Notes: generated from the sequence alone by a model not told the origin. Positions 9,292-17,082 are shown, counted from the stretch's first letter. The stretch is DNA of 31,214 nucleotides from Nitriliruptoraceae bacterium (GCA_007118045.1 SKTG01000123.1:1-31214), one strand, 5' to 3'. Program-made: numbers and translations.

Positions 9292-10953
9292 ATGATGTCC
9301 ACCGGATCCCCGGCTCCCGCCACCCCTCGTCAGCCGCGTCTGTCACCGGACGCGGCTGCCGACGCGGAGGCGAGGTGGTCCGGGCCTCGGCGCAGCGCGG
9401 GGACCCACCCGCTGGTGTGGGTCCCCGCCGTGCTGGTCGCGGTCGCCATGCTGGCCCCGGCCGTCTACCTCGTGGTCGCCGCCAGCGATCTGCCGGGGGA
9501 GCGCATCCTCGACATCGTCCTGGACGCCGAGACGGCGCGGCTGGCGGGACGCACCTTGCTGCTGGCGGCGAGCGTCACGGCGACGAGCCTGCTGCTCGGG
9601 GTCCCGTTGGCGTGGCTGACGGTCCGCAGCGACCTCCCGGCACGCCGCTTCTTCGCGATCGCCACGGCCCTGCCGCTGGTGATCCCGACCTACGTCGGGG
9701 CGTTCGCGCTGGTGGCCGCGTTCGCTCGTGGCGGGCTGATCGAGGACTGGTTCGGGGTGGTCGCGCCCAGCCCGTACGGCTTCTGGGGCGCGTACGTCGC
9801 GCTCACGCTGTTCAGCTTCCCGTACGTGCTCATCACGGTCCAGGCGTCGCTCCGTGGTCTCGATCCCTCCCTCGAGGAGGCGAGCCGGCTGCTCGGACAC
9901 GGGCCCGTGCGCACGTTCCTGAAGGTGACGGTGCCGCAGCTGCGGGCGAGCGCAGCCGCCGGTGGTCTGCTCGTGACGCTCTACGTCCTGAGCGACTTCG
10001 GCGCGGTCTCGATCCTGCGGTACTCGACCTTCACGCGGGGGCTGTACCTGCAGTACCGCAGCGCGTTCGACCGGGCGCCGGCGGCCCTGCTCGGCCTGCT
10101 GCTCGTGGGCATGACCATCGCGATCATCGTGTTCGAGGCTCGCACCGCCCGGGACCGCGGCGGCCAGTTCGGCGCACGGGGGCCGACCCGCGCGGCGCCG
10201 CGCGTCCCGTTGCGGCGCTGGCGGTGGCCCGCGACCGCGCTGTGCAGCGCGATCGTGGCGCTCGGGCTGGTGACACCGGTGACCGTGATCGGCTACTGGC
10301 TCGTGCGGGGGCTTCAGGCCGGCGAACGGTTCGACGTGGCCATCGGCGCCGCGGGTCGCAGCCTCCTGGCGGCCGGGCTCGGCGCCGCGGCGGGGGTGCT
10401 GGCGGCCCTGCCGATCGCGATCTGGTCCTCCCGCTCCACCTCCCGGTGGGCACGTCTGATCGAGCGGGCCTCGTTCACCGGCTACGCGCTGCCCGGCATC
10501 GTGGTGGCGCTCGCGCTGGTCTTCTTCGGGATCCGGCTCGCCACACCGCTGTACCAGACGCTGGCGATGCTGGTCTTCGCCTACGTGGTCCTCTTCCTCC
10601 CGCAGGCCGTCGGCTCCATCCGCTCCTCGCTCCTGCAGGTCAACCCGAACGTGGAGGCCGCGGCGCGGACGCTCGGCTCCTCGCGCCTCAGCACCCTCGG
10701 GCGCGTCACGCTGCCGCTCGCTCGCCGTGGCGCCCTGGCCGGGGGAGCGCTGGTGTTCCTCACCGCGCTGAAGGAACTCCCGGCGACGCTGCTGCTCGCC
10801 CCCACGGGCTACGACACGCTGGCGACCCGGGTCTGGTCGGCCACGGCCGAGGCGTTCTACACGCGGGCGTCGGTGCCGGCGCTGCTGCTGATCCTGCTGG
10901 GCTCCGTGCCGCTCGGGGTGGCCATGATCCGGGAGCGGCGCGAGCTCGGCTGA
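9292..10953 (+). CDS. fbpB: Ferric-iron ABC transporter permease, two fused membrane domains (FbpB)
   Basis: A 553-residue membrane protein with about 12 hydrophobic segments in two homologous halves, as in FbpB/SfuB permeases. Each half carries an ABC-permease EAA-type loop: EEASRLLGHGPVRTFLKVTVPQL in the first, and VEAAARTLGSSRLSTLGRVTLPLA in the second, which contact the ATPase. It forms the channel for ferric iron released by FbpA, powered by FbpC. Adjacent ATG codons at 9292 and 9295 are both possible starts, with no strong ribosome-binding site, which fits translation coupled to fbpA 28 bp upstream. Residues 1-40 are a cytoplasmic Pro/Arg-rich leader. The last 97 bp overlap the 3' end of the opposing DUF418 gene. 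Confidence 0.93.
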   Translation: MMSTGSPAPATPRQPRLSPDAAADAEARWSGPRRSAGTHPLVWVPAVLVAVAMLAPAVYLVVAASDLPGERILDIVLDAETARLAGRTLLLAASVTATSLLLGVPLAWLTVRSDLPARRFFAIATALPLVIPTYVGAFALVAAFARGGLIEDWFGVVAPSPYGFWGAYVALTLFSFPYVLITVQASLRGLDPSLEEASRLLGHGPVRTFLKVTVPQLRASAAAGGLLVTLYVLSDFGAVSILRYSTFTRGLYLQYRSAFDRAPAALLGLLLVGMTIAIIVFEARTARDRGGQFGARGPTRAAPRVPLRRWRWPATALCSAIVALGLVTPVTVIGYWLVRGLQAGERFDVAIGAAGRSLLAAGLGAAAGVLAALPIAIWSSRSTSRWARLIERASFTGYALPGIVVALALVFFGIRLATPLYQTLAMLVFAYVVLFLPQAVGSIRSSLLQVNPNVEAAARTLGSSRLSTLGRVTLPLARRGALAGGALVFLTALKELPATLLLAPTGYDTLATRVWSATAEAFYTRASVPALLLILLGSVPLGVAMIRERRELG

Positions 10954-12044
10954 GCTGCGCCGGTGAGCCATCGCGGTGGCCGCAGGATGCGCTCCAGCGG
11001 CCCACGGCCCACGTTGGCGGTCCACAGGATCGAGCCCGTCGACAGGACGGCCGTGACGCCCAGCATGGTCGCGGCGGCTGGCAGCACCTCGTCGGACACG
11101 AACGCCGCACCGGCCACGGCGAGCACGATCAGGTGCCCGACGTAGATCGTGAACGCGAGCGTGCCCGTGGCCACCAGTGGCTGGACCAGTAGAGGAGCGC
11201 GTTCGGCAAGCCACAGACTGGCACCCAGCACGGCCACGGCGGCAGCCGTCCCGCCCACCAGCCACAGCGGCATCTGGCTGTGGGCGGCGCTGATCACGAG
11301 CCGGTCCAGCGACGTCGGGCCGCTGGGGGCGCCGAGGACGGCGACCAGCAGGTGCGAGGTCGCCACGGCGGCGAGCGCGAACGCGCCGCCGACGAACACC
11401 AGCCGTCGCACGAACGCGGGCGCTCGCAGATCCTGGCGTCCCAGCCACATGCCGAGCAGCAGCGGGGCCGTCCAGGTGACCAGGGGGTAGGGCCCGGAGA
11501 GGACCAGCCCGTGCAGGAGATCCCCCAACGGTTCGCCCCAGAGCACGGCGTCACGCGTGAAGACGGACGGCCGCGTGATCTGGCCCCACAGGATCGCCGC
11601 CGGTCCGAGGACGCCGACCGTGACCGCCGCCGTGAGCAATCCGCGGTCGGGGAGCAGGAGCGCGGGGAGCGCGACCAGGAACAGCACTGCGTACTGCGCG
11701 AGGATCACGTTCACGCCGTGGTCGAGCGGCTGGAGCAACAAGCCGAGCGGCAGCAGGATGGTGGCCCGCCACAGCAGCGTGGCCCCGATCGTACGGCCGT
11801 CCGCTCGCGGGGAACGTGCCAGCAGGGAGACCCCGATGCCGGCGACGAGCACGAACAGCAGCGACGCCCGCCCGTGGGGGATCGCGTAGAGGCGGCCCAA
11901 CAGACCCTCGGACCCGGTCGGCCCGAGGTGGACGGCGAGCATCCCGAGCAGGGCGAGTGCACGCGCCACGTGCACGCCCAGCACGTGGCCGGTCGCGACG
12001 GAGCGCGACGGCCTGGTGCCGGAGGCTCGGGCGGGAGACAGCAT
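10857..12044 (-). CDS. DUF418/acyltransferase-3-like polytopic membrane protein
   Basis: About 395 residues with roughly 10 hydrophobic segments. The N-terminal third resembles DUF418/DUF1624 proteins (heparan-glucosaminide acetyltransferase-like): GVHVARALALLGMLAVHLG, then GRASLLFVLVAGIGVSLL. The C-terminal part has TGTLAFTIYVGHLIVLAVAG and ends near a PLERILRPPRWLT segment, like DUF418 C-termini. These proteins are thought to move or modify acyl groups across the membrane; the substrate is unknown. The start is set at ATG 12044; upstream in-frame codons give Arg/Pro low-complexity sequence that translates an intergenic repeat. No strong ribosome-binding site is seen (GAAAG at about 10 bases). 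The last 97 bp lie antisense to the end of fbpB, beyond the conserved domain, giving a Ser/Arg-rich tail. No link to iron transport is evident. Confidence 0.75.
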   Translation of the reverse strand: MLSPARASGTRPSRSVATGHVLGVHVARALALLGMLAVHLGPTGSEGLLGRLYAIPHGRASLLFVLVAGIGVSLLARSPRADGRTIGATLLWRATILLPLGLLLQPLDHGVNVILAQYAVLFLVALPALLLPDRGLLTAAVTVGVLGPAAILWGQITRPSVFTRDAVLWGEPLGDLLHGLVLSGPYPLVTWTAPLLLGMWLGRQDLRAPAFVRRLVFVGGAFALAAVATSHLLVAVLGAPSGPTSLDRLVISAAHSQMPLWLVGGTAAAVAVLGASLWLAERAPLLVQPLVATGTLAFTIYVGHLIVLAVAGAAFVSDEVLPAAATMLGVTAVLSTGSILWTANVGRGPLERILRPPRWLTGAAQPSSRRSRIMATPSGTEPSRISSSAGTDARV

Positions 12045-12090
12045 CAGGGGCTTTCGTCGGCACCGAGGTGGACGTGGGGCGGAACCGTCC

Positions 12091-12211
12091 GGGCCGGGGC
12101 GTCTGGCGTCGGAGCGGTCTGAACCGGGGCGTGTGGCGGCAGCGGTCTGGACCGGGGGCGTGTGGCGGCGGAGCCTTCTGGGCCGGGACGTTCGGCGTCG
12201 GGGCCGTGCGA
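12091..12211. repeat. About 30-bp imperfect tandem repeat, 4 units, between divergent genes
   Basis: Four degenerate units starting near 12091, 12121, 12149 and 12180 share GGNCCGGGGCGTNTGGCGNCGGAGC-like blocks, here quoted only as a pattern. They lie in the 437-bp interval between the DUF418 gene (minus) and the gamma-glutamyltransferase gene (plus). A further pair of GATGCGAGCCGCGT elements at 12230-12243 and 12262-12275 follows. Apart from these repeats I see no gene in 12045-12481. Confidence 0.7.
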
Positions 12212-12481
12212 GCCGGCTCACGCGGGTCGGATGCGAGCCGCGTCGCGTGACTCTGATCGAGGATGCGAGCCGCGTGGCGGCTTTCTGGTCGAGGCTACGG
12301 GTGCAGGGCGGGGCCTCCTCGGTGAGCCGGCCGGTGGCCGGGCAGGTCGCGTGACCGGACGGCCGCCCGACCGGCGCTCCCTACCCTCGCCGGGCACGGG
12401 TCGAGCCCGCCGGTCTCCTCGTGGCCCGGTGACCTGGTCACGCGGCCCGAACGTCCCGTACTGCCAGCGATGGGGAGCTCG

Positions 12482-14254
12482 ATGCACCGCGGAAGGGTGG
12501 GCCGCTCCACGGGCGCTGCCGCCACCGTGGCCGTCCTGGTCCTGGTGGCGGGTGCGTGCACCCCCGGTGGACAACCCTCGCCGGAGACGCCCGCTGACGA
12601 GCCGGCCCCCGCAACGCCACCCGAGCCGGAGCCGGACGCGGACGACGCGCCCGAGCCCGAGCCGGAGGACGATCCCGACCTGCCCGCCCCGGACGACGGG
12701 CCCGCGGACGGTGATGCGGACGCCCTCGACGAGGGTTCCGAGGACGACCGGACACAGCTCACCGAGCACGGCGTCAGCGCGGGCGACGAAGCGGCGGTGC
12801 AGGCCGGGCTGGCGATGCTCCGGGAGGGTGGGACGGCCGTGGACGCAGCCGTCGCGGCGGCGTTCGCGGTCAGCGTCGTGGAACCGTTCGCCTCCGGGCT
12901 GGGCGGCGGTGGCGCGGCGCTGCTCGCGGGGCCCGACCAGGAGCCCGAGGCGTACGACTACCGCGAGGTGGTCGCCGCGGACGGGACCGTGCCGGCGAGC
13001 GAGACCGGCATCCCCGGTTTCGTCGCCGGCATGGCGCAGCTGCACGAGGAGCACGGTGCGCTGGCATGGGAGGATCTGCTCGCACCTTCGATCGAGCTGG
13101 CCGAGGACGGCGTCGGCACCACGGGCATCCTGGCGGACCAGTTGCGTTCCGCCCGGTCGCGCCTGCCGGAGGGTGAGCTGCCGGAGCTGTTCCCGGACGG
13201 CTCACCGCTCGACGCCGGCGACCAACTGGTGCAGCCCGAGCTGGCCGACACGCTGCGCACGATCGCGGACGAGGGGCCCGGCGCCTTCTACGGCGGCGAT
13301 CTCGGCGCCCGGTTGGCCGACTCGGTGGACGGGGTGGACGTCGACTCCCTCGAGGCCTACGAGGTCCAACGATCGGAGCCGCCACGGGGCGTCTTCGGCG
13401 ATCTCGAGGTGGTGGGTGCGGCACCTCCGCTGCCGGGGGCCGCGTTCGTCCAGCAGCTCCAGGTGGCCGAGGCGCTCGACGTCGGGTCGCCGGCCCCCGG
13501 CTCGGCGGACCATCTCCACCGCATGGCGATGGCCTGGCGGGTCGCCGATCGCACGATCGACGCCGAGCTCGGGGACCCGGACTTCGTCGACGTCCCGGTC
13601 GAGACCCTGGTCGACCCCGAGGTCAACGCCGAGCTGGCGGCCGACATCGACGATGGCAGCCTGCTGGCCGGCGCCGCCTCCCCGGTCACGGCGGCGAACA
13701 CGACGCACGTCACCGCTGTGGACGAGGACGGCACCGTGGTCTCCATGACCAACACCCTGACCAACTTCTGGGGTTCCGGCCAGCGCGAGCTCGGGTTCTT
13801 CCTCAACGACCAGCTGCGACGCTTCTCGATCGGTGGCACGAACAACGAGCCCGAGGCCGGACGCCGCTCGGTCAGCTGGAGCCTGCCCGTGATGGTGCTG
13901 GACGACCAGGGACGACCGGTGCTCGGGATCGGATCGCCCGGTGGCCGCCGGATCCCCACGATCCTCGGCAACGTGCTGGTGCGCTGGGGGCTGCACGGCG
14001 AGCCACTCGACGCCGCGGTCGAAGCGCCCCGTTACCACCTCGAGGGTGACGTGCTCGAGTTCGAGACCCTCCCCGACGACGGCGTCGCGGCCTCGTTGCT
14101 CGATCGCGGCTACGCCGGCCTGGAGGAGCCGACGCCGCCGTACTACTTCGGGTCCGTGCAGGCCCTCGAGATCGACCACGATCGCGGCACGGTCGGCGGC
14201 GCGCTCGATCCGCGTCGCGAGGGCGCGTTCACCGTCGAGGACGTGGACGGGTGA
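12482..14254 (+). CDS. ggt: Gamma-glutamyltransferase, predicted lipoprotein
   Basis: About 590 residues. The N-terminus is a lipoprotein signal with lipobox AGAC (Cys26 from the ATG at 12482), followed by roughly 65 residues rich in Glu, Asp and Pro. The N-terminal nucleophile hydrolase domain then shows GGTAVDAAVAAAFAVSVVEP, the glycine run GLGGGGAALL, and TGIPGFVAGM. The autoprocessing and catalytic site is ANTTHVTAVDEDG, where the first Thr (Thr407) would become the N-terminus of the small subunit. Downstream, FWGSGQRELGFFLNDQL and SPGGRRIPT match family blocks. The enzyme hydrolyses or transfers the gamma-glutamyl group of glutathione-like peptides outside the membrane. The ATG at 12482 has GGGGAG four bases upstream; an in-frame ATG at 12470 has none. 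It ends 22 bp from the convergent fbpC stop. A role in iron or sulfur nutrition is suggested only by location. Confidence 0.93.
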   Translation: MHRGRVGRSTGAAATVAVLVLVAGACTPGGQPSPETPADEPAPATPPEPEPDADDAPEPEPEDDPDLPAPDDGPADGDADALDEGSEDDRTQLTEHGVSAGDEAAVQAGLAMLREGGTAVDAAVAAAFAVSVVEPFASGLGGGGAALLAGPDQEPEAYDYREVVAADGTVPASETGIPGFVAGMAQLHEEHGALAWEDLLAPSIELAEDGVGTTGILADQLRSARSRLPEGELPELFPDGSPLDAGDQLVQPELADTLRTIADEGPGAFYGGDLGARLADSVDGVDVDSLEAYEVQRSEPPRGVFGDLEVVGAAPPLPGAAFVQQLQVAEALDVGSPAPGSADHLHRMAMAWRVADRTIDAELGDPDFVDVPVETLVDPEVNAELAADIDDGSLLAGAASPVTAANTTHVTAVDEDGTVVSMTNTLTNFWGSGQRELGFFLNDQLRRFSIGGTNNEPEAGRRSVSWSLPVMVLDDQGRPVLGIGSPGGRRIPTILGNVLVRWGLHGEPLDAAVEAPRYHLEGDVLEFETLPDDGVAASLLDRGYAGLEEPTPPYYFGSVQALEIDHDRGTVGGALDPRREGAFTVEDVDG

Positions 14255-14276
14255 ACCGGGTATCGGTGGCCGGTCG

Positions 14277-15410
14277 TCAGGCCGAGGCGGCCACGGTCCC
14301 GCTCGCTGCGGCATCGGGTGTCCCGGACGGATCCGCGTCGTGGTCGAACGCGACGACGGGCCCGAGGACCTCCAACGCGACCCGGTCGCCACGCTCGAGG
14401 TCCAGGTGCGGGCCGCGCCGCGACCGCAGGACGTGGCCGTCCGCGACCGTGACCTGCACGAGCTGGTCGTGGCCGAAGTAGGAGATCGCCGCGACCTCGC
14501 CGGCGCCGTCCAAGCGGCCTCGCAGTCGCAGCGACTCGGGTCGGATCACGACCGCGACGTCCATGCCCTCCAGCGGCCGAGCGGTGGGCAGGCGCCCGAT
14601 CGGCGTGTCGACGAGGTAGCGGCCGGCCCGCCGACCGGGCAGCACGTCGGCCTCGCCCACGAACTCCGCGACGAACCGCGTCGCCGGGCGCGTGTAGAGC
14701 GTCTGCGGGTCGGCCAGCTGGTGGATACGGCCGGCCTCCATGACCGCGACACGATCGGTGAGCGAGAGCGCCTCCTCCTGGTCGTGGGTGACGAAGACCG
14801 CGGTCTGCTCCGCCGCATGCAGGATGCGTCGAACGTCCTCGCGGACGCTCGCCCGGAGAGAGGCATCCAGGTTGGAGAAGGGCTCGTCGAGCAGCACCAG
14901 GTCGGGTTCGGGCGCCAGCGCCCGGGCCAGCGCGACCCGTTGCTGCTGGCCGCCGGACAACGCCGTCGGCAGACGGTCCCCGAGCTCGCTCAGCCCCACC
15001 AGCGAGAGCGCCTCGTCCACCCGACGACGGCGCTCCCGGCGCGAGCGGCCACGCAACCCGTAGGCGACGTTGCGGACGACCGAGAGGTGGGGGAACAGCG
15101 CGTAGTCCTGGAAGACCATGCCGACGTTGCGACGCTCCGGTGGCACGGTCCGCGCGGGCCCGGTGACCCGCCGACCGTCGATGTCGATCGTGCCGGCGTC
15201 CGGATCGAGGAGCCCCGCCACCATGCGCAGCACCGTGGTCTTGCCGCAGCCCGACGGGCCGAGCAGCGCCGTGAGGCTGCCGCGCGGCACGTCCAGGTCG
15301 ACACCGTCGACGGCCGTCGTGGCGCCGAAGCGTTTGACCAGCCCCCGGCACGACAGGGCGAGCGACGCCGGGTCGACCGGTGTCGTCTCGGACGGGTCCA
15401 GCTCGGACAC
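14277..15410 (-). CDS. fbpC: Ferric-iron ABC transporter ATP-binding protein (FbpC)
   Basis: A 377-residue ABC ATPase: Walker A GPSGCGKTT (51-59), Q-loop FQDYALFPHL (100-109), signature LSGGQQQR (151-158), Walker B LVLLDEP (171-177) and H-loop His209 in VTHDQEEA. A C-terminal TOBE-like domain (about 285-365) contains VVIRPESLRLRG, as in FbpC and other CUT1/iron-type importers. It should energise FbpA-FbpB, the only compatible importer parts in the window. A GTG start at 15410 is chosen for the GGAG five bases upstream and because the ABC fold begins soon after. The frame continues upstream to 16004 but there it translates repeats and the antisense of the regulator gene. It is on the opposite strand to fbpAB and about 3.3 kb away, with an iron box about 155 bp upstream. 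Confidence 0.93.
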   Translation of the reverse strand: MSELDPSETTPVDPASLALSCRGLVKRFGATTAVDGVDLDVPRGSLTALLGPSGCGKTTVLRMVAGLLDPDAGTIDIDGRRVTGPARTVPPERRNVGMVFQDYALFPHLSVVRNVAYGLRGRSRRERRRRVDEALSLVGLSELGDRLPTALSGGQQQRVALARALAPEPDLVLLDEPFSNLDASLRASVREDVRRILHAAEQTAVFVTHDQEEALSLTDRVAVMEAGRIHQLADPQTLYTRPATRFVAEFVGEADVLPGRRAGRYLVDTPIGRLPTARPLEGMDVAVVIRPESLRLRGRLDGAGEVAAISYFGHDQLVQVTVADGHVLRSRRGPHLDLERGDRVALEVLGPVVAFDHDADPSGTPDAAASGTVAASA

Positions 15411-15424
15411 ACGGGCTCCGGGTG

Positions 15425-15538
15425 TCGGTCGTGGTGGGGCGGGCAGGGTCCGGAACCGGGCTTCGGTCGTGGTGAAGCGGGCGGGGTCCGGATCCGGTCG
15501 TCGGTCCTGGTGGGGCGGGCAGGGTCCGGATGCGGGAG
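15425..15538. repeat. 38-bp tandem repeat, 3 units, between fbpC and its iron box
   Basis: Units start at 15425, 15463 and 15501, each with TCGGTC(G/C)TGGTG followed by GCGGGC(A/G)GGGTCCGGA. The period is exactly 38 bp, with a handful of differences between units. The array begins 15 bp upstream of the fbpC GTG and ends about 28 bp before the iron box, filling the probable 5' leader of fbpC. Confidence 0.9.
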
Positions 15539-15566
15539 CCGGTCCGGGCCCGGATCGACCGGCCTG

Positions 15567-15585
15567 GTAGGTTAGGCTACCCTTC
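15567..15585. promoter_or_regulatory. Iron box (DtxR/IdeR operator) between fbpC and the DtxR-type regulator
   Basis: GTAGGTTAGGCTACCCTTC at 15567-15585 matches the 19-bp IdeR/DtxR consensus at 15 positions by my count, including the central ten bases GGTTAGGCTA exactly. It lies in the divergent interval, about 155 bp upstream of fbpC and 145 bp upstream of the regulator gene, so it could govern either or both promoters. Confidence 0.8.
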
Positions 15586-15730
15586 ACTGGAGGGTGGTCG
15601 GGAGCCGAGGGCGTTCGGGGACCGCCACCACCCCCCGGAACCCCCTGCGGTGCCATGACGCTGAAGCACACGACCATGGTGCCGTGCCCAGCCCAGTCCC
15701 TCTGGTCCCGACACCGTCCACGGAGCTCGC

Positions 15731-16498
15731 GTGACCACCGACACGGCGACCGCCCGCACCGGCTCCGTCGACCGCCCCCGGGTCGCGGCCTGGCCCGAGC
15801 GGTTCCCACCGGTCCCCGCCTCCTCTGCATCGCCCACCAGCTCGGCCGACGTCGACGCCGTGGTGACCGAGATCCTGGAGGTCCTGCTCGAGCTCGACGA
15901 GCGCGGTGAACCGATCGGCGGCGAGCACCTCGCCGCGCGCATCCCCGTCGCGAGCCGGGACATCGACGCGGCCATCCGCCGGTTGCTCGACGCGGGCACC
16001 GCACGGGTCGTCGGTGACGCCCTGGCGCTCACCGAGACCGGTCGCGAGGTCGCCTTCTCGGCCGTGCGCCGCCACCGTCTGACCGAACGGCTGCTGGCCG
16101 ACGTGATCGGGTTGGAGTGGTGGAAGGTCCACCACGAGGCCGAGCGCTGGGAGGGCGTGCTCTCCGACGACGTCGAGGAGCGTCTGCTCGACCTCCTCGG
16201 TGACCCGGGGACGTGCCCGCACGGCAACCCGATCCCGGGCTCGGTCAACCGGCCGTCACAGGCGGATGCCGTGGTGCTGAGCGAGGCCCCGGTCGGTCCG
16301 GTGCACATCGTGCGGATCACGGAGACGCTCGAGGGCGACGACGAGGCGTTGCAGCTGCTGCAGAACTGCGGCTTCGTCCCCGGTCGTGACGCCGAGCTGC
16401 AACGCCACGCCGACGGCTGGGTCCTGGTCGCCGGCAGCGTGCACGATGCCGCCCTGCCGCCGCACGTCGCGGCTCACACCTACGTCGCGCCTCGCTGA
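15731..16498 (+). CDS. DtxR/IdeR-family metal-dependent transcriptional regulator
   Basis: A 255-residue protein. The N-terminal winged helix occupies about residues 41-110, the dimerisation/metal domain about 111-175 (RRHRLTERLLADVIGLEWWKV, then DPGTCPHGNPIPG, near-identical in style to IdeR), and an FeoA/SH3-like domain about 185-255. Such proteins sense Fe2+ or Mn2+ and repress uptake genes. By alignment in my head to DtxR, ancillary-site residues His79, Glu83 and His98 are kept (His115, Glu119, His134). At the primary site Met10 becomes Glu47, Cys102 becomes Glu138, Glu105 is kept (Glu141) and His106 becomes Gly142. The recognition helix (about IPVASRDIDAAIRRL) lacks the SGPTVSQ block. 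A 40-residue N-terminal extension is present. The GTG at 15731 has GGAG five bases upstream. It is divergent from fbpC, sharing an iron box. Iron regulation is likely; the effector metal is uncertain. Confidence 0.88.
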   Translation: MTTDTATARTGSVDRPRVAAWPERFPPVPASSASPTSSADVDAVVTEILEVLLELDERGEPIGGEHLAARIPVASRDIDAAIRRLLDAGTARVVGDALALTETGREVAFSAVRRHRLTERLLADVIGLEWWKVHHEAERWEGVLSDDVEERLLDLLGDPGTCPHGNPIPGSVNRPSQADAVVLSEAPVGPVHIVRITETLEGDDEALQLLQNCGFVPGRDAELQRHADGWVLVAGSVHDAALPPHVAAHTYVAPR

Positions 16499-16586
16499 TC
16501 GGGGTCGGCCGGCCCCGTGGCGGCCTGGTCTCGCACGGTCCGGTCGGCGCGACGGGGTCGGGCGCGGGCGCGGGTACCGTCCCGCC

Positions 16587-16937
16587 ATGGCTCCCTCGAA
16601 CGAACACGCCGACCCGCACGCCGAGACCCGCCGCGCCGTCGCGGTGCTCGGTGACCGCGTCCTGGTGGCGCCGCCGGGCGACGCCGAGCGGCGGACGAAG
16701 GCCGGCATCCTCATCCCCGCCACGGCACAGTCGGTCGATCGCAAGGGCATCTGGGGCCAGACGATCGGGGTGGGACCGCACGTGCGCCACGTGACCACGG
16801 GCGACGAGATCCTCTACCTCCCCGACGACGCCATCGAGGTGGACGTGCAGGGTGAGCCCTACCTGATCGTGCGGGAACGCGACGTCCACGCCGTCGCCTC
16901 CTCGGATCGCGAGAACGCGACCGGTCTCTACCTCTGA
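16587..16937 (+). CDS. GroES/Cpn10-like co-chaperonin, solitary
   Basis: A 116-residue protein with the Cpn10 fold signature: VAVLGDRVLVAPPGDAERRTKAGILIPATA (cap strand, then mobile loop with the GILIP hydrophobic tripeptide region), followed by GQTIGVGP, GDEILYLPDDAIEVDVQGEPYLIVRERDVHAV. GroES heptamers cap GroEL during protein folding. Unlike canonical GroES (about 95-100 residues) it has about 16 extra N-terminal residues and a C-terminal SSDRENATGLYL tail, and no groEL adjoins it, so it is probably a diverged paralogue rather than the housekeeping copy. The ATG at 16587 is the only suitable start; no clear ribosome-binding site or HrcA (CIRCE) element precedes it. It stands alone between the regulator and the aminotransferase. 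Confidence 0.8.
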   Translation: MAPSNEHADPHAETRRAVAVLGDRVLVAPPGDAERRTKAGILIPATAQSVDRKGIWGQTIGVGPHVRHVTTGDEILYLPDDAIEVDVQGEPYLIVRERDVHAVASSDRENATGLYL

Positions 16938-17082
16938 CACGGTGACGCGCCGCGTCGGTGTCCTGGCGGGTTCGACCGTCCCGGGCGGCTGCGGACGGTG
17001 ACGAATCGGGCCACGGTCCCGACCGCGGCGTCGGGAGCGGCTGCGGGTAGCCTCCCGGCCCGACCAGCAGGGAGTCCGGTAC

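Noticed and set aside
9343..11448. Very long minus-strand frame opposite fbpB
   Set aside because: Shadow of fbpB with typical high-GC antisense composition and no recognisable motif.
15425..15538. Repeat units as multiplied iron boxes
   Set aside because: None of the units contains the TTAGG/CCTAA core; the only match to the iron-box consensus lies outside at 15567-15585.
15411..16004. N-terminal extension of FbpC upstream of the GTG
   Set aside because: The extension reads through the 38-bp repeats, the iron box and the regulator gene in antisense.
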